A stretch of DNA of 64,000 nucleotides. It comes from Psychroserpens sp. GTDB lineage: Bacteria > Bacteroidota > Bacteroidia > Flavobacteriales > Flavobacteriaceae. The stretch is taken from positions 230,007-294,006 of the forward strand of contig JAEPNY010000003.1 of assembly GCA_017643165.1 (NCBI GenBank), given 5' to 3'. How positions within the stretch are numbered: position 1 is the first letter of the stretch; every line of letters starts with the position of its first letter. Of the stretch, positions 36,010 through 45,823 are shown one piece after another. Made by a program: the position numbers and the translations under genes. Under the pieces are notes generated by a model that had not been told where the DNA came from, made no database searches, and worked only from the letters and a program-made list of their open reading frames with translations.

Positions 36010-36990
36010 ATGCAAAAGTTTTATATCATCCTTTTTGTTCTAAGTTTTCAAATGATGTCGGCACAGTTATATAAAAAATCAGAACCCTTTACGCATACCT
36101 ATTCGATAGTCGCTAGAGATTCAGTATCGGGCGAAATGGGTGTGGCAGTACAATCGCATTGGTTTAGTGTTGGTAATACTGTGACTTACGGTAAAGCAGG
36201 TGTAGGTGTTGTCGCAACACAATCATTAGTTAATCCAATGTATGGTCCTAAAGGGTTAGCCCTAATGGAACAAGGATTAAATCCACAACAAGCTCTAGAT
36301 TTTCTCACTGCAAACGATTCAGGAGAAATGTATCGTCAGGTGGCCTTTTTAAATACAAAAGGAGAAGTTGCTTCACATACAGGAAGATTATGTATCGATG
36401 CTGCTGGACATAAACAAGGCAAGAACTTTTCTGTTCAGGCAAATATGATGCTTAAAAATACGGTTTGGGATGCCATGGCTAATGCTTTTGAGACATCGAC
36501 TGGCAATTTAGCAGATCGAATGGTTGCTGCTTTAAAGGCTGCTGAACAAGAGAAAGGCGATATCCGCGGACGTCAATCGGCCGCAATCTTGATTGTGAAA
36601 GCTGAAGCCACTGGAAATTCATGGGAGGATACGGTTATGGATTTACGAGTAGAAGATCACGACAATCCAGTAGCTGAGTTAGAACGATTGGTTAAAATGC
36701 ATAAAGCTTACGAATTTATGAACAATGGTGATGTTGCGATGGAGGAGAACGACTCTAATAAAGCAGAACAGCTTTACCTAAGCGCACAAAAATTGTTTCC
36801 AGAAAACTTAGAAATGCGCTATTGGTATGCTATAAACTTGCTTAATAATAAAGAATACAGTAAGGCTCATCCAATATTAAAAGCCATTTTTAAACAAGAT
36901 AATAATTGGCTTACTTTGACAGCACGTTTAAAGAAGAGCGAGTTACTTGTCATTCCCGATTCTGAACTTGAAAAAGTTATGAATCTTTAG
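36010..36990 (+). CDS. DUF1028 family exported protein
   Basis: The ATG at 36010 gives a proper signal peptide, MQKFYIILFVLSFQMMSAQ (19); the longer frame adds 32 residues that run over the purB promoter. The product is 326 residues. TYSIVARDSVSGEMGVAVQS and AGVGVVATQSLVNPMYGPKG are the DUF1028 core, a Ntn-hydrolase-like fold of unknown substrate. The last 90 residues are TPR-like helices (EQLYLSAQKLFPENLEMRYW). Its 3' end overlaps the convergent next gene by 14 nt. Confidence 0.85.
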   Translation: MQKFYIILFVLSFQMMSAQLYKKSEPFTHTYSIVARDSVSGEMGVAVQSHWFSVGNTVTYGKAGVGVVATQSLVNPMYGPKGLALMEQGLNPQQALDFLTANDSGEMYRQVAFLNTKGEVASHTGRLCIDAAGHKQGKNFSVQANMMLKNTVWDAMANAFETSTGNLADRMVAALKAAEQEKGDIRGRQSAAILIVKAEATGNSWEDTVMDLRVEDHDNPVAELERLVKMHKAYEFMNNGDVAMEENDSNKAEQLYLSAQKLFPENLEMRYWYAINLLNNKEYSKAHPILKAIFKQDNNWLTLTARLKKSELLVIPDSELEKVMNL

Positions 36991-37552
36991 ACCTGTTGAT
37001 CTTTTTTAAAATATGGCGTGCTCGTGCTTTAAAACCCGAGCTTTGCATTTGATAATCACGTTCTAAAATCATTGCTAATTCTGGATGTATCCAGTCGTAA
37101 TCTTGGCCAAGTAGAAAAAGCGTATTCATGGCATAGGCTTTAGGTGCGATCTTTTCATCATTGATCATCCAATCAAAACAGGCTACCACAATCTTCTCTT
37201 TGTGCATAGGGAGTAAAGCTGATTGAACTGGATTTTCTGTTTTATCATAATAAGCCTTTACCAGGTACTCACATACCTTTGCAACTGGCCTAACGGCTGG
37301 ATCTAAGTGTACGCGATGCATATGTTCAGTGAAGATGTCGAGATAGGGTAGAGCCGCCTCAAGATTTTCGCCGCACATAAACTCAAATACCCAAGCAGCA
37401 CGACAAGATGTTTTGTCATCTACTCTAAACAGAATATCTAAAAGACTGGGAATTAGATCTGTATTATTAATGACCATATTGGCATAATATAATCGCTTTT
37501 CACGCGAGTGATTAACATATCTTAATTCTTTGTAAAGTTCTTCGGTACTCAA
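36977..37552 (-). CDS. Hypothetical helical protein, HEAT-like
   Basis: 191 residues, almost entirely helical, with no signal peptide or membrane segment. LRYVNHSREKRLYYANMVIN and ALPYLDIFTEHMHRVHLDPA suggest short helical pairs of HEAT/ARM type, and the tail RARHILKKINRSKDS is basic. The family appears to be limited to Bacteroidota; I know no function. It overlaps the DUF1028 gene tail-to-tail by 14 nt with no terminator between them. Confidence 0.7.
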   Translation of the reverse strand: MSTEELYKELRYVNHSREKRLYYANMVINNTDLIPSLLDILFRVDDKTSCRAAWVFEFMCGENLEAALPYLDIFTEHMHRVHLDPAVRPVAKVCEYLVKAYYDKTENPVQSALLPMHKEKIVVACFDWMINDEKIAPKAYAMNTLFLLGQDYDWIHPELAMILERDYQMQSSGFKARARHILKKINRSKDS

Positions 37553-37605
37553 GTGGATTTTTATATTTTTAACTAACCTGTCTATATCAAAATTAATAAT
37601 ATCTA

Positions 37606-38073
37606 ATGAAAATCGTTAAAAAAATTCTCGTCGCGCTGCTAGTCGTTTTTCTAGTCATGCAATTTTTTGGGCCAGATAAGAACCAAGGTGATATTGCTTC
37701 TATTGATGCTTTTATTGCTGAGACAAACCCACCATCGCAAGTCCATGAGATACTTAAAAATAATTGTTTTGACTGCCATAGCGATGTGACTAAATATCCT
37801 TGGTACAATAATATTACACCTGTAAACTATTGGATGGCTGATCATGTAAGACATGGTAAAGGCGATTTTAATGTTTCAGAATGGGCGTCGTATTCTGTTA
37901 AGAAAAAAGATCATAAAATCGAAGAGCTCATTGAAGAAGTTGAAGAACGTCATATGCCATTACCATCATATACTTGGACGCATGGTGAATTGAGTGATGA
38001 AGATATTAAAGCCGTAGTAACTTGGGGTAATCAAGTAAGAGCGCAATACCGTTCTCAAATAGCTTCTGAATAA
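37606..38073 (+). CDS. Haem-binding domain protein (periplasmic c-type haem)
   Basis: 155 residues. An N-terminal membrane anchor (about 5-20) is followed by one CxxCH haem-attachment motif, NNCFDCHSD (C54, C57, H58), and the family stretch KYPWYNNITPVNYWMADHVR and GDFNVSEW. This is the Haem_bd family found in Bacteroidota; a Met or His further on supplies the sixth ligand, probably H in ERHMPLP. It likely works in periplasmic electron transfer or oxygen/peroxide sensing. It is followed 7 nt later by the glycosyltransferase gene. Confidence 0.85.
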   Translation: MKIVKKILVALLVVFLVMQFFGPDKNQGDIASIDAFIAETNPPSQVHEILKNNCFDCHSDVTKYPWYNNITPVNYWMADHVRHGKGDFNVSEWASYSVKKKDHKIEELIEEVEERHMPLPSYTWTHGELSDEDIKAVVTWGNQVRAQYRSQIASE

Positions 38074-38080
38074 ATTTCAA

Positions 38081-39316
38081 TTGAAAGATAAAATTCTCAT
38101 CATTGGCTTTGTTTGGCCTGAACCGAAAAGTTCGGCTGCTGGAAGTCGTATGATGCAATTGATCTCATTTTTCAAATCCAGACATTATGAAGTCACTTTT
38201 GTGAGTAGCAGTACGCTATCTAAAAATGCTATCGATCTCGCAAAACTAGGTATCCATACGGCATCTATTCAATTAAACAGCTCAACATTCGATACGTTTA
38301 TTAAAGAATTACAACCTGATCTTGTGTTATTTGATCGCTTCATGACAGAAGAACAATATGGTTGGCGCGTTTCAGAGCACTGTCCGAATGCCATTAAAAT
38401 TCTGGATACAGAAGACCTTCATTTTTTAAGACGAGCGAGGCAAAAAGCTTCAAAGTCACGAGAGAATGGGTATTCTTTAGATTTATTCAATGATACTGCC
38501 AAACGAGAAATAGCAAGTATCTATAGATGTGATTTAAGTTTAATAATCTCTGAATTTGAGATGCAATTATTAACTGAAACGTTTCATCTAGTTCAAAATC
38601 TTCTTTGCTACTTGCCTTTTCTTGTAGATGATTTAAGTACGTCTGATATCGAAAAACATCAGCCATTTGAAAATCGGCAACATTTCATGACTATTGGCAA
38701 TTTTTTGCATGAACCTAATTATGATGCACTGATGTATTTAAAGAAAACCTTATGGGAGCCCATTAAGAAGGCCCTACCGCATGCTGAGCTTCATAATTAC
38801 GGCGCATATGCATCTGAGAAAGTTAGTCAATTACACAACGAACGAGAAGGTTTTTATATTAAAGGATTTACAGAGGATGTAAATTCTGTGATGCAAACTT
38901 CTAAAGTGCTTTTGGCACCATTACGGTTTGGTGCTGGTTTGAAAGGAAAACTATTTGATGCAATGCGAAATGGTTTGCCATTTGTATCGTCGTCGATAGG
39001 AGCAGAAGGTATTTTTGATACATCGCAGACAGGTTGTATTTGTGATGATTCGCAGGCATTTATTGACCGCGCAATAAAGCTATATTTAGATCAGTCAGTT
39101 TGGGCGTCGCAGCAAGTCATGGGTTATGAAGTGTTAGCTTCAAAGTTTTCCAAATTAGAATTTGAACACGTGTTTGAAGAAAGACTCAGTGTATTAAAAG
39201 CGAACTATCTTTCAGGACGGCAGCAGAACTTCATCGGTCAGCTCTTACAGTTTCACAATCTACAAAGCACCAAATATATGAGTAAGTGGATCGAATTAAA
39301 GAACCGGAAGTCTTAA
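38081..39316 (+). CDS. Glycosyltransferase, GT-B fold (GT1/GT4 type)
   Basis: 411 residues. The start codon is TTG, as no in-frame ATG exists before residue 24, and the N-terminus KDKILIIGFVWPEPKSSAAG fits known members. The C-terminal domain shows FMTIGNFLHEPNYDALMYLK, then GFYIKGFTEDVNSVMQTSKV and LLAPLRFGAGLKGKLFDAMR, the nucleotide-sugar-binding E/G-rich region of GT4-like enzymes. Cytoplasmic, donor unknown. It may modify envelope glycans or proteins. A short hairpin terminator follows the stop. Confidence 0.8.
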   Translation: MKDKILIIGFVWPEPKSSAAGSRMMQLISFFKSRHYEVTFVSSSTLSKNAIDLAKLGIHTASIQLNSSTFDTFIKELQPDLVLFDRFMTEEQYGWRVSEHCPNAIKILDTEDLHFLRRARQKASKSRENGYSLDLFNDTAKREIASIYRCDLSLIISEFEMQLLTETFHLVQNLLCYLPFLVDDLSTSDIEKHQPFENRQHFMTIGNFLHEPNYDALMYLKKTLWEPIKKALPHAELHNYGAYASEKVSQLHNEREGFYIKGFTEDVNSVMQTSKVLLAPLRFGAGLKGKLFDAMRNGLPFVSSSIGAEGIFDTSQTGCICDDSQAFIDRAIKLYLDQSVWASQQVMGYEVLASKFSKLEFEHVFEERLSVLKANYLSGRQQNFIGQLLQFHNLQSTKYMSKWIELKNRKS

Positions 39317-39317
39317 A

Positions 39318-39348
39318 CAAAAAACTCGAATCTTTCGATTCGAGCTTA
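39318..39348. terminator. Hairpin terminator between convergent genes
   Basis: ACTCGAATC / GATTCGAGT-like palindrome (39324-39344) preceded by A7, between the glycosyltransferase and the YebC gene. The T run is short, so strength is uncertain. Confidence 0.6.
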
Positions 39349-39370
39349 ATGCAATTATTTAAGTTTGAAA

Positions 39371-40090
39371 TTAGTCTGTCGTTTCTTCCATCGTATGATA
39401 TACGTTTTGTACATCATCATCTTCTTCAATTTTTTCTAACAATTTTTCTACATCAGCAGCCTGTTCAGCCGATAGTTGTTTTGTAACTTGAGGAATGCGT
39501 TCGAACCCAGAAGATAAAATTTCGATCTCCCTAGATTCTAATTCAGCTTGAATTGCACCAAAGCTTTCAAAAGGAGCATAAATTAAAATACCATCATCGT
39601 CAACAAATACTTCCTCAGCACCATAATCGATAAATTCTAGCTCGATTTCTTCAGCATCTAATCCTTCGGCATTAATTCTGAAATTACACGTATGATCGAA
39701 CATAAACACTACTGAACCAGAGGTGCCAAGACTACCATCACATTTATTAAAATAACTTCTAATATTTGCTACTGTACGCGTATTATTATCAGTTGCAGTT
39801 TCAACCAAGATCGCTATGCCGTGTGGTGCGTATCCTTCAAAAACTACTTCTTTATAATCACCCTGACTTTTATCGCTAGCGCGTTTAATTGCACGCTCGA
39901 TATTGTCTTTAGGCATATTAACAGACTTTGCATTTTGAATTACGGCACGTAGTCGCGAATTTGAATCAGGATCAGGGCCGCCTTCTTTAACTGCCATGAC
40001 AATGTCCTTACCAATACGTGTGAAAGCTTTGCTCATTGCTGACCAACGTTTCATTTTACGCGCTTTTCTAAATTCAAATGCTCTTCCCAT
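39371..40090 (-). CDS. YebC/PmpR family regulator or translation factor
   Basis: 239 residues, the family length. MGRAFEFRKARKMKRWSAMS, ARKMKR, AVKEGGPDPDSNSRLRAVIQ and NMPKDNIERAIKRA are the YebC signature segments, and the C-terminal domain with EEVFVDDDGILIYAPFESFG follows. Members were long called DNA-binding regulators; recent work in other bacteria assigns some of them to ribosomes at polyproline stalls. I cannot tell which here. It stands alone on the minus strand. Confidence 0.93.
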   Translation of the reverse strand: MGRAFEFRKARKMKRWSAMSKAFTRIGKDIVMAVKEGGPDPDSNSRLRAVIQNAKSVNMPKDNIERAIKRASDKSQGDYKEVVFEGYAPHGIAILVETATDNNTRTVANIRSYFNKCDGSLGTSGSVVFMFDHTCNFRINAEGLDAEEIELEFIDYGAEEVFVDDDGILIYAPFESFGAIQAELESREIEILSSGFERIPQVTKQLSAEQAADVEKLLEKIEEDDDVQNVYHTMEETTD

Positions 40091-40161
40091 TTATTCTATG
40101 CTAGGTTTATTAGATTTCCGTCAAAATTATTGAAATTAAATCGAAATGGCAATATCAATAC

Positions 40162-41196
40162 TTAGTCTCTTGGGATATGTCTAGATAGGAAGTTTGCATT
40201 TGCATTATCTAGTCCATTGATAACCTTTTGACGTTGCATATTTAAGTCGTTGTTGACTTTATTGTAGTTGTTAATCGCTTTATTAATCTCTTTTACCTTT
40301 TTATTATATAAATTGACTTGATCCTTTGTTCGTTTACGTTCAGGCGTGTTTTCAAGTGATGTTTTAATTTTTTCGAAGTCTTCATTTAAAATCAAAAAGT
40401 CTGTGATCTCTGGGATCTGATTTTCACTTTCTTCAATAAAAAATTCAAATACCTTTTTGGTGGCATTAACAACCGATTTATCATTTTTGTACAAGGCCTT
40501 TTGATTAAGTATTTCTAATCCTTCTTTAGCAGCCGAATTAAGTACATTAGCATTTTGCTGAATCGCACTTACGTTATTAGCTTCAACAGCTTCCCATAAG
40601 TACACTTCATTAATGTAAACTTTGAAATAGGCGAGATACAAATCGTTATAATGTTCAAATACTTCATTGGATAATTTCATTTTCTTACCCAAATCAGATT
40701 CGCTTTCGATGATATTAATATTGTGTTTGCCAGCGAATTCATAGAAATTCTTCTCGTACTCTTGTTGTGCTTCTTCCATTTTCTTATCTGCCATTTCCTG
40801 TGCAATCATGTAGGCTTCCATAGCATCATAAGATTGCTCTGCTACCGCCTTCATATCAATGATTTCAGCGTAATCTTGGTTAAGAAGGTTTTTATTGATG
40901 TTTAAAACCTTTAGGACTTTGTTTTTGTATTCGTCGCCGTCATATCCATTAGCTTTTTCAATTTTTGCAATAGCTTTATCGATTGTTTTGAGCAAATTTC
41001 TTCGTTTGCCTTCAATACTTCTATCACTTTTGCTATGGGCTACTGCTTTGGTGTATTTCCACATACTCCTTGAAACAGCTTGTTGTTCATTACTCACAAA
41101 ATCTAGATATTCTGAAGCATTATTAAACGACTGTCCAATAGATACGTTTGAAACAATAAATAATAGTAGACCAAGGAAAAGCGCAGTTTTTTTCAT
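40162..41196 (-). CDS. Exported helical protein, possible LIC11966-type surface protein
   Basis: 344 residues with a signal peptide ending in VSIGQS (22). The mature protein is helical and rich in Lys, Glu and Asn, with YLDFVSNEQQAVSRSMWKYT near the N-terminus and coiled-coil segments throughout (for example QEMADKKMEEAQQEYEKNFY). This resembles a surface-protein family named after Leptospira LIC11966, but that match is from memory and weak. It starts 2 nt after the CTP protease stop on the same strand, so it may be a substrate, partner or regulator of that protease. Confidence 0.6.
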   Translation of the reverse strand: MKKTALFLGLLLFIVSNVSIGQSFNNASEYLDFVSNEQQAVSRSMWKYTKAVAHSKSDRSIEGKRRNLLKTIDKAIAKIEKANGYDGDEYKNKVLKVLNINKNLLNQDYAEIIDMKAVAEQSYDAMEAYMIAQEMADKKMEEAQQEYEKNFYEFAGKHNINIIESESDLGKKMKLSNEVFEHYNDLYLAYFKVYINEVYLWEAVEANNVSAIQQNANVLNSAAKEGLEILNQKALYKNDKSVVNATKKVFEFFIEESENQIPEITDFLILNEDFEKIKTSLENTPERKRTKDQVNLYNKKVKEINKAINNYNKVNNDLNMQRQKVINGLDNANANFLSRHIPRD

Positions 41197-41198
41197 AG

Positions 41199-43256
41199 TT
41201 AATTTGCTGATTTTAGTTGTATAAGGTCTTGAAGAATTGCGTTTGCCTCTTCTATATAAATATCTTCTCTAATGTCTTTTAAAGTTACTGCATTGATTAG
41301 TTTTTCCTCGGAACTGGCTGTTAGAAAATCATTTGACCAGCTAGGGTTTGTTACATCTAGATCAGGAGCATTTGCATCGATTTGTTGATTTAAAATATCC
41401 CATTGATCATGGTATGATTTTGTTTCGTTGAATACATTATCAAGTGTCAAAAGATATTCCGTATCCAATTCAAAATAATTATCAAGGATAAGTCTATTAA
41501 GTGCTTTTATGGATTTAAAAGGAAGGTCATTTTTAACACGAGCCTGACTTAATTTAAAAAGTTCTTTAATCGGTAAATCCTGTAATTTCGGAATACCATT
41601 AAGTCCGGAAATAGAATCGTTCTTTAAGGCGTGGGCTTCGAATTGTTCTTGAGTTCTGAAGTTATCATAAAGATTAGGTAAAGCGATGTCAGGTACAATA
41701 CCTTTAGCTTGATGACTTTCGCCAGTGATGCGATAAAATTTCTCAACTGTCAATTTGGTAAATCCGAGTTCGGCAGATTCACTTATCGGAATTATGACTT
41801 GAGCCGTTGCCTTTCCGTGCGTCGTAGCGCCTACAATCACAGCTCTATTATAATCTTGCATAGCCGCCGCAAAAAATTCTGATGCCGATGCGCTATAATT
41901 ATTCACTAATACAACAATAGGTTTGGTGAAAAGAGAACCTCTATTCAAATCTTTTACAGTGAATGTTTCTCCATTATTATATTTAAAGATGGATAACGGT
42001 CCGCGATTAATAAACATACCTGATAAATCTGCAGCTTCTTTTAGTGAGCCACCACCATTAAATCGTAAATCCAGAATCAATCCAGAAATGTTTTCTTTTT
42101 GGAGTTTATACAATTCTTTCGCCACATCATTTGACAGTCCTAGACCATTAGGAGACTCTAGGTTGGTATAGAAATTTTGGATATTGATATAACCAACTTT
42201 TGACTTGTCTTCTATGATATAACCCTTAACTGAATTTTCTTCAACTTTAGTTTTGGTTTTAGTAAGTTCGATATCTTTGATCGTACCACTTTGTTTCTTG
42301 ATTTTAAACGTGATCGTATTATGATTGTGGTCACTTGTAAAGGCAACGACGTCGCTATTAGAAATGCAGTATGTTTCTAAAGTTTCTCGGTCTGTACGCA
42401 ACGATTTAATGATGTCATTCACTTCAAAATTACCATCCTTAAAAGCAGCACTTCCAGGCGTTATGTGCGCTATAACAATATCACCATCGTCATTTTGTGC
42501 TGTTATTATTCCGAAGGTTAATGCATCATTCGATAACGAATCTTCAAACATTTCTTTGTCCGTAGCATTGAAAAATGAAGAATTAGGATCATGCGCTAAT
42601 ACATAAACATTTAAGAATAACTCCTTAACGTAATGTGCAATACTACCTGAACGGTTCTGAAGTTCATCCAGTTTACAAATCTCTTTTCTAATCAATTTCG
42701 GTTTGAGTTCTGAAGCCCTTGACTTAAATTCAGATTTAATAGTGGTTAGACTGGAATCTGATTCAATGAGGCTATAAAGAATGTTGTAACGAATCCGTTT
42801 ATTCCAGTATTTGGATAAAGCGTTTTCGTTTTTTAAATAACTGTAATCTTTTTCACGTTTAAATCTCAAGGTGTCTTTCCCAGAATAGTCAAACGTTTTA
42901 AATTCTAATTCGGCAATAACATTTTTTGCCTGATTGATTCTTGAATTAAGTGTATCGACGTATTTATTAATAAAGCTGCAATCACCTGAATTTATATAAT
43001 CATCAATTTGCTCCTTATCACTTATAAAAGTGTCAATATCACTTTGATAAAAGAAGCGTTTGTCCGAATCGAGATTAGAAAGAAATAACTCGAAAATTTC
43101 AGCAGATAATTGATCATCAACCGTCTTAGGTGAGAAATGATTTTCGGCAACTGTATGACTTAAAGCTTGTAACTGATCACAAAATTGATCTTGCTCTTGG
43201 GCTGTACTTACAAGGCATAAAAAAAGTAGTATAGATGTTAATATAGATCTGTGCAT
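41199..43256 (-). CDS. Carboxy-terminal processing protease (Prc/Tsp-like, S41)
   Basis: 685 residues with signal peptide ending in LVSTAQ. An N-terminal helical domain (about 30-220) precedes a PDZ domain (about 235-320: GIITAQNDDGDIVIAHITPG) and the S41 protease domain, with Ser in VNNYSASASEFFAAAM and Lys in GATTHGKATAQ. A C-terminal domain follows, as in Prc. It degrades or trims periplasmic proteins with exposed C-termini. The following exported-protein gene overlaps its transcript. Confidence high. Confidence 0.93.
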   Translation of the reverse strand: MHRSILTSILLFLCLVSTAQEQDQFCDQLQALSHTVAENHFSPKTVDDQLSAEIFELFLSNLDSDKRFFYQSDIDTFISDKEQIDDYINSGDCSFINKYVDTLNSRINQAKNVIAELEFKTFDYSGKDTLRFKREKDYSYLKNENALSKYWNKRIRYNILYSLIESDSSLTTIKSEFKSRASELKPKLIRKEICKLDELQNRSGSIAHYVKELFLNVYVLAHDPNSSFFNATDKEMFEDSLSNDALTFGIITAQNDDGDIVIAHITPGSAAFKDGNFEVNDIIKSLRTDRETLETYCISNSDVVAFTSDHNHNTITFKIKKQSGTIKDIELTKTKTKVEENSVKGYIIEDKSKVGYINIQNFYTNLESPNGLGLSNDVAKELYKLQKENISGLILDLRFNGGGSLKEAADLSGMFINRGPLSIFKYNNGETFTVKDLNRGSLFTKPIVVLVNNYSASASEFFAAAMQDYNRAVIVGATTHGKATAQVIIPISESAELGFTKLTVEKFYRITGESHQAKGIVPDIALPNLYDNFRTQEQFEAHALKNDSISGLNGIPKLQDLPIKELFKLSQARVKNDLPFKSIKALNRLILDNYFELDTEYLLTLDNVFNETKSYHDQWDILNQQIDANAPDLDVTNPSWSNDFLTASSEEKLINAVTLKDIREDIYIEEANAILQDLIQLKSAN

Positions 43257-43303
43257 AGGTGTTCTAACGGTAATTTAATAGGCGTCAAAAATTGAACCAA
43301 ATC

Positions 43304-43594
43304 TTATTCTTGGACTTCTACAATTTGCTCAATGGCCTCGGCAAGTTTGAAATCTTTTTCAGTTACGCCACCAGCATCATGAGTTGATAAAGATATCTTT
43401 AATACATTGTAGACATTTGACCAATCTGGATGATGATTCTGCGCTTCACATTCAAAAGCAATACGACACATGGCACTAAAGCAGTCTTTGAAATTATCAA
43501 ATTCAAATTCTGCATGTAAGGCATTATTTCTATGTTCCCAATCTGGAAAGCGAAGCAATCGCTTTTCAATATTCTCATCTTTCATTAAGCTCAT
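43304..43594 (-). CDS. 4a-hydroxytetrahydrobiopterin dehydratase
   Basis: 96 residues, pterin-4a-carbinolamine dehydratase (PCD/DCoH/PhhB) family. The active-site set is visible in ECEAQNHHPDWSNVYNVLKI (two His and the Asp/Trp) and SLSTHDAGGVTEKDFKLAEA. It recycles pterin cofactor, usually for phenylalanine hydroxylase, or has other pterin roles. No phenylalanine hydroxylase gene lies nearby in the window. The family is sure. Confidence 0.92.
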   Translation of the reverse strand: MSLMKDENIEKRLLRFPDWEHRNNALHAEFEFDNFKDCFSAMCRIAFECEAQNHHPDWSNVYNVLKISLSTHDAGGVTEKDFKLAEAIEQIVEVQE

Positions 43595-43708
43595 GGTTCA
43601 AATTTTTATTTAAATGTACAGTATTTTGATGTAAAATAAGCGATAAAATAATTGAATCGAGAAAAAAAAGATAAAGCGAATAATTTATACTATGAAGCGT
43701 ATAAAAGA

Positions 43709-44542
43709 TTACTTATGAAGGTCGTTAAGAACCTCTGAACTGGTGATTTCTAAATGTTTAGGTAATTTATTGTATTTAGGCAGTACTGCAAGATAACGGT
43801 CTTCGTTGGTCGTGTAAACGTGTTTGTAAATCACCCCATTTTTATGCGTAATTGACTTAATGATATCTTTAAAATACTCGTCATGGTGCACAAGATCTAT
43901 ACTTCCAAGATGATAAATACCATACTTATTTCGATTGATAATGTAATGAATTTGTTGTGTGACTTTCGAATCTGTGGTCACATTCATAATGACATTAGGA
44001 AATATTTCAATGGCAGTTTTTTCTTCCAGGTGTTGCTTTAATTCTTTCAATCTTGGGGATTGTGCTCCAAGAACCATCGGTAGTCTAACAATAGCGACCT
44101 TCTTTTTAGGAAGTCGTAAAAGCATGTTTTCAATTTTTATCTTGAAATGTCCATAGGTGCTACCGCTTAATGTTTTGTCGAATTCGTAACTCGGAAATTT
44201 ACTGTAAGCATCAAAGACATTAGCAGAAGATAAAAAGATAATTTTGCAATTATGACTAGAAATGTATTCTGAGATGTGCTGGTGTGCAATGGTTTGCGCA
44301 TGAAAATCTCCACGTAAGCACGAAATGATCACCGAAGGTCTAACCGCTTCTAAGACTTCATATACATCATCTTTTTCTACATCGTAATGAAAAAAATGTT
44401 GATTGTCTTCAAAAGCTTTTTTAGCAATTCTATAGGTTCCGAAGGTGTTGAAATACGCATAGAGTTCTTTGTACAAAGCATTGCCGATAAATCCGCTTGC
44501 ACCAAGTATTAGAATTCTATGTTTACTTTCATACTGCTTCAT
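43709..44542 (-). CDS. NAD-dependent sugar epimerase/dehydratase-like protein (RmlD-like)
   Basis: 277 residues with a Rossmann start, ILILGASGFIGNALYKEL (GxxGxxG), and the SDR active-site pair TYGHFKIKIE (YxxxK). The extended SDR layout and RIAKKAF / SSANVFDAYSKF segments fit the NAD-dependent epimerase or RmlD group, which act on nucleotide sugars. Substrate unknown. The gene directly follows gcvT on the minus strand with a 21-nt gap. Confidence 0.75.
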   Translation of the reverse strand: MKQYESKHRILILGASGFIGNALYKELYAYFNTFGTYRIAKKAFEDNQHFFHYDVEKDDVYEVLEAVRPSVIISCLRGDFHAQTIAHQHISEYISSHNCKIIFLSSANVFDAYSKFPSYEFDKTLSGSTYGHFKIKIENMLLRLPKKKVAIVRLPMVLGAQSPRLKELKQHLEEKTAIEIFPNVIMNVTTDSKVTQQIHYIINRNKYGIYHLGSIDLVHHDEYFKDIIKSITHKNGVIYKHVYTTNEDRYLAVLPKYNKLPKHLEITSSEVLNDLHK

Positions 44543-44563
44543 ATTTAAATTTTCGAACTGCGC

Positions 44564-45634
44564 TTATCCCTTATAAAAAGGTAACTTCACAACCGTGGCA
44601 GGTATTGCCTTTTTTCGAACTTGAATATTGATCTTACTTCCTGGTTGTGCCAAAATAGCTGGTACATAACCTAAACCGATACCTTTACCTAGAGATGGTG
44701 ACATTGTACCTGAAGTTACGCGTCCAATGGTCCTTCCTTCAGAATCTACAATATCATATCCGTGTCTAGGAATTCCGCGATCATCCAATTCAAAACCAAC
44801 AAGTTTTTGTTCTGGTCCACGGCGTTTTTCATCTTCCAAGGCTTCAGAATTTGTGAATGTTTTCGTGAATTTAGTGATCCAACCTAATCCAGCTTCAATA
44901 GGAGAAGTGGTCTCGTCAATATCATTTCCGTAGAGACAATAGCCCATTTCAAGTCGTAAGGTATCACGTGCAGCAAGTCCGATTGGAGTTGCGCCAGCTT
45001 CGATGACTTTATCCCATATTTGTTTGACTTCCGAATTTTTGCAGTAGATCTCAAACCCGCCACTTCCTGTGTAACCAGTAGCAGAAATTATAACATGTTC
45101 GATGCCTGCAAAATCACCAACTATAAAGTTGTAAAATTTAATTTCTGAAAGGTCATGGCTCGACAAACTCTGCATGGCCTCAACAGCTTTGGGTCCTTGT
45201 ATGGCAAGTAACGAATAGTCCTCACTTATGTCGCGCATTTCTGCGTCAACATCATTTTTAGAACTGATCCAATTCCAGTCTTTTTCAATATTACTTGCAT
45301 TCACTACCAGTAGATAGGTTTCTTCTTTAATGCGATAGATAATTAGATCATCAACGATTCCTCCAGTATCATTTGGTAAACAGCTATACTGCGCTTTGCC
45401 AATTGTTAGTTTTGATGCATCATTGCTACACACCTTTTGAATAAGATCTAAAGCATTTGGTCCTTCAATAAGGAACTCACCCATATGCGATACATCAAAT
45501 ACACCAACACCGTTTCTAACAGTTTCATGTTCGATGTTAACACCTTCATATTGCACTGGCATATTGTAGCCTGCAAATGGTACCATTTTCGCTCCTAAAG
45601 CGATGTGTGTGTCGGTCAATGCTGTATTTTTCAT
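44564..45634 (-). CDS. gcvT: Aminomethyltransferase of the glycine cleavage system (T protein)
   Basis: 356 residues. It transfers the methylene unit from the lipoyl H protein to tetrahydrofolate, releasing ammonia. Hallmarks are [53 protein letters not shown] and GITRVTSG-like [20 protein letters not shown]. No H or P protein gene lies nearby, which is usual in Flavobacteriaceae. A TACTTTTG -7 box on the minus strand (45688-45695) is the probable promoter. Confidence 0.95.
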   Translation of the reverse strand: MKNTALTDTHIALGAKMVPFAGYNMPVQYEGVNIEHETVRNGVGVFDVSHMGEFLIEGPNALDLIQKVCSNDASKLTIGKAQYSCLPNDTGGIVDDLIIYRIKEETYLLVVNASNIEKDWNWISSKNDVDAEMRDISEDYSLLAIQGPKAVEAMQSLSSHDLSEIKFYNFIVGDFAGIEHVIISATGYTGSGGFEIYCKNSEVKQIWDKVIEAGATPIGLAARDTLRLEMGYCLYGNDIDETTSPIEAGLGWITKFTKTFTNSEALEDEKRRGPEQKLVGFELDDRGIPRHGYDIVDSEGRTIGRVTSGTMSPSLGKGIGLGYVPAILAQPGSKINIQVRKKAIPATVVKLPFYKG

Positions 45635-45687
45635 ATTCTAATAATTACCTTAATATTGGACTGATCCTATTCAATTTTTGAATCACG

Positions 45688-45695
45688 CAAAAGTA
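45688..45695 (-). promoter_or_regulatory. -7 promoter element (TACTTTTG) for gcvT
   Basis: Exact TAnnTTTG match on the minus strand, 54 nt upstream of gcvT. The -33 element is unclear. Confidence 0.45.
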
Positions 45696-45823
45696 TCGAA
45701 AATATTAATTTTTGTGAAGGCTTTCAGAGAGAATATTCAGATAAAAAATTGTTAATATTGACACTGTAATTTTTGATAATCACAATCTATTCTTAATTTT
45801 CATAAATTTTAATTCTTTCCATC

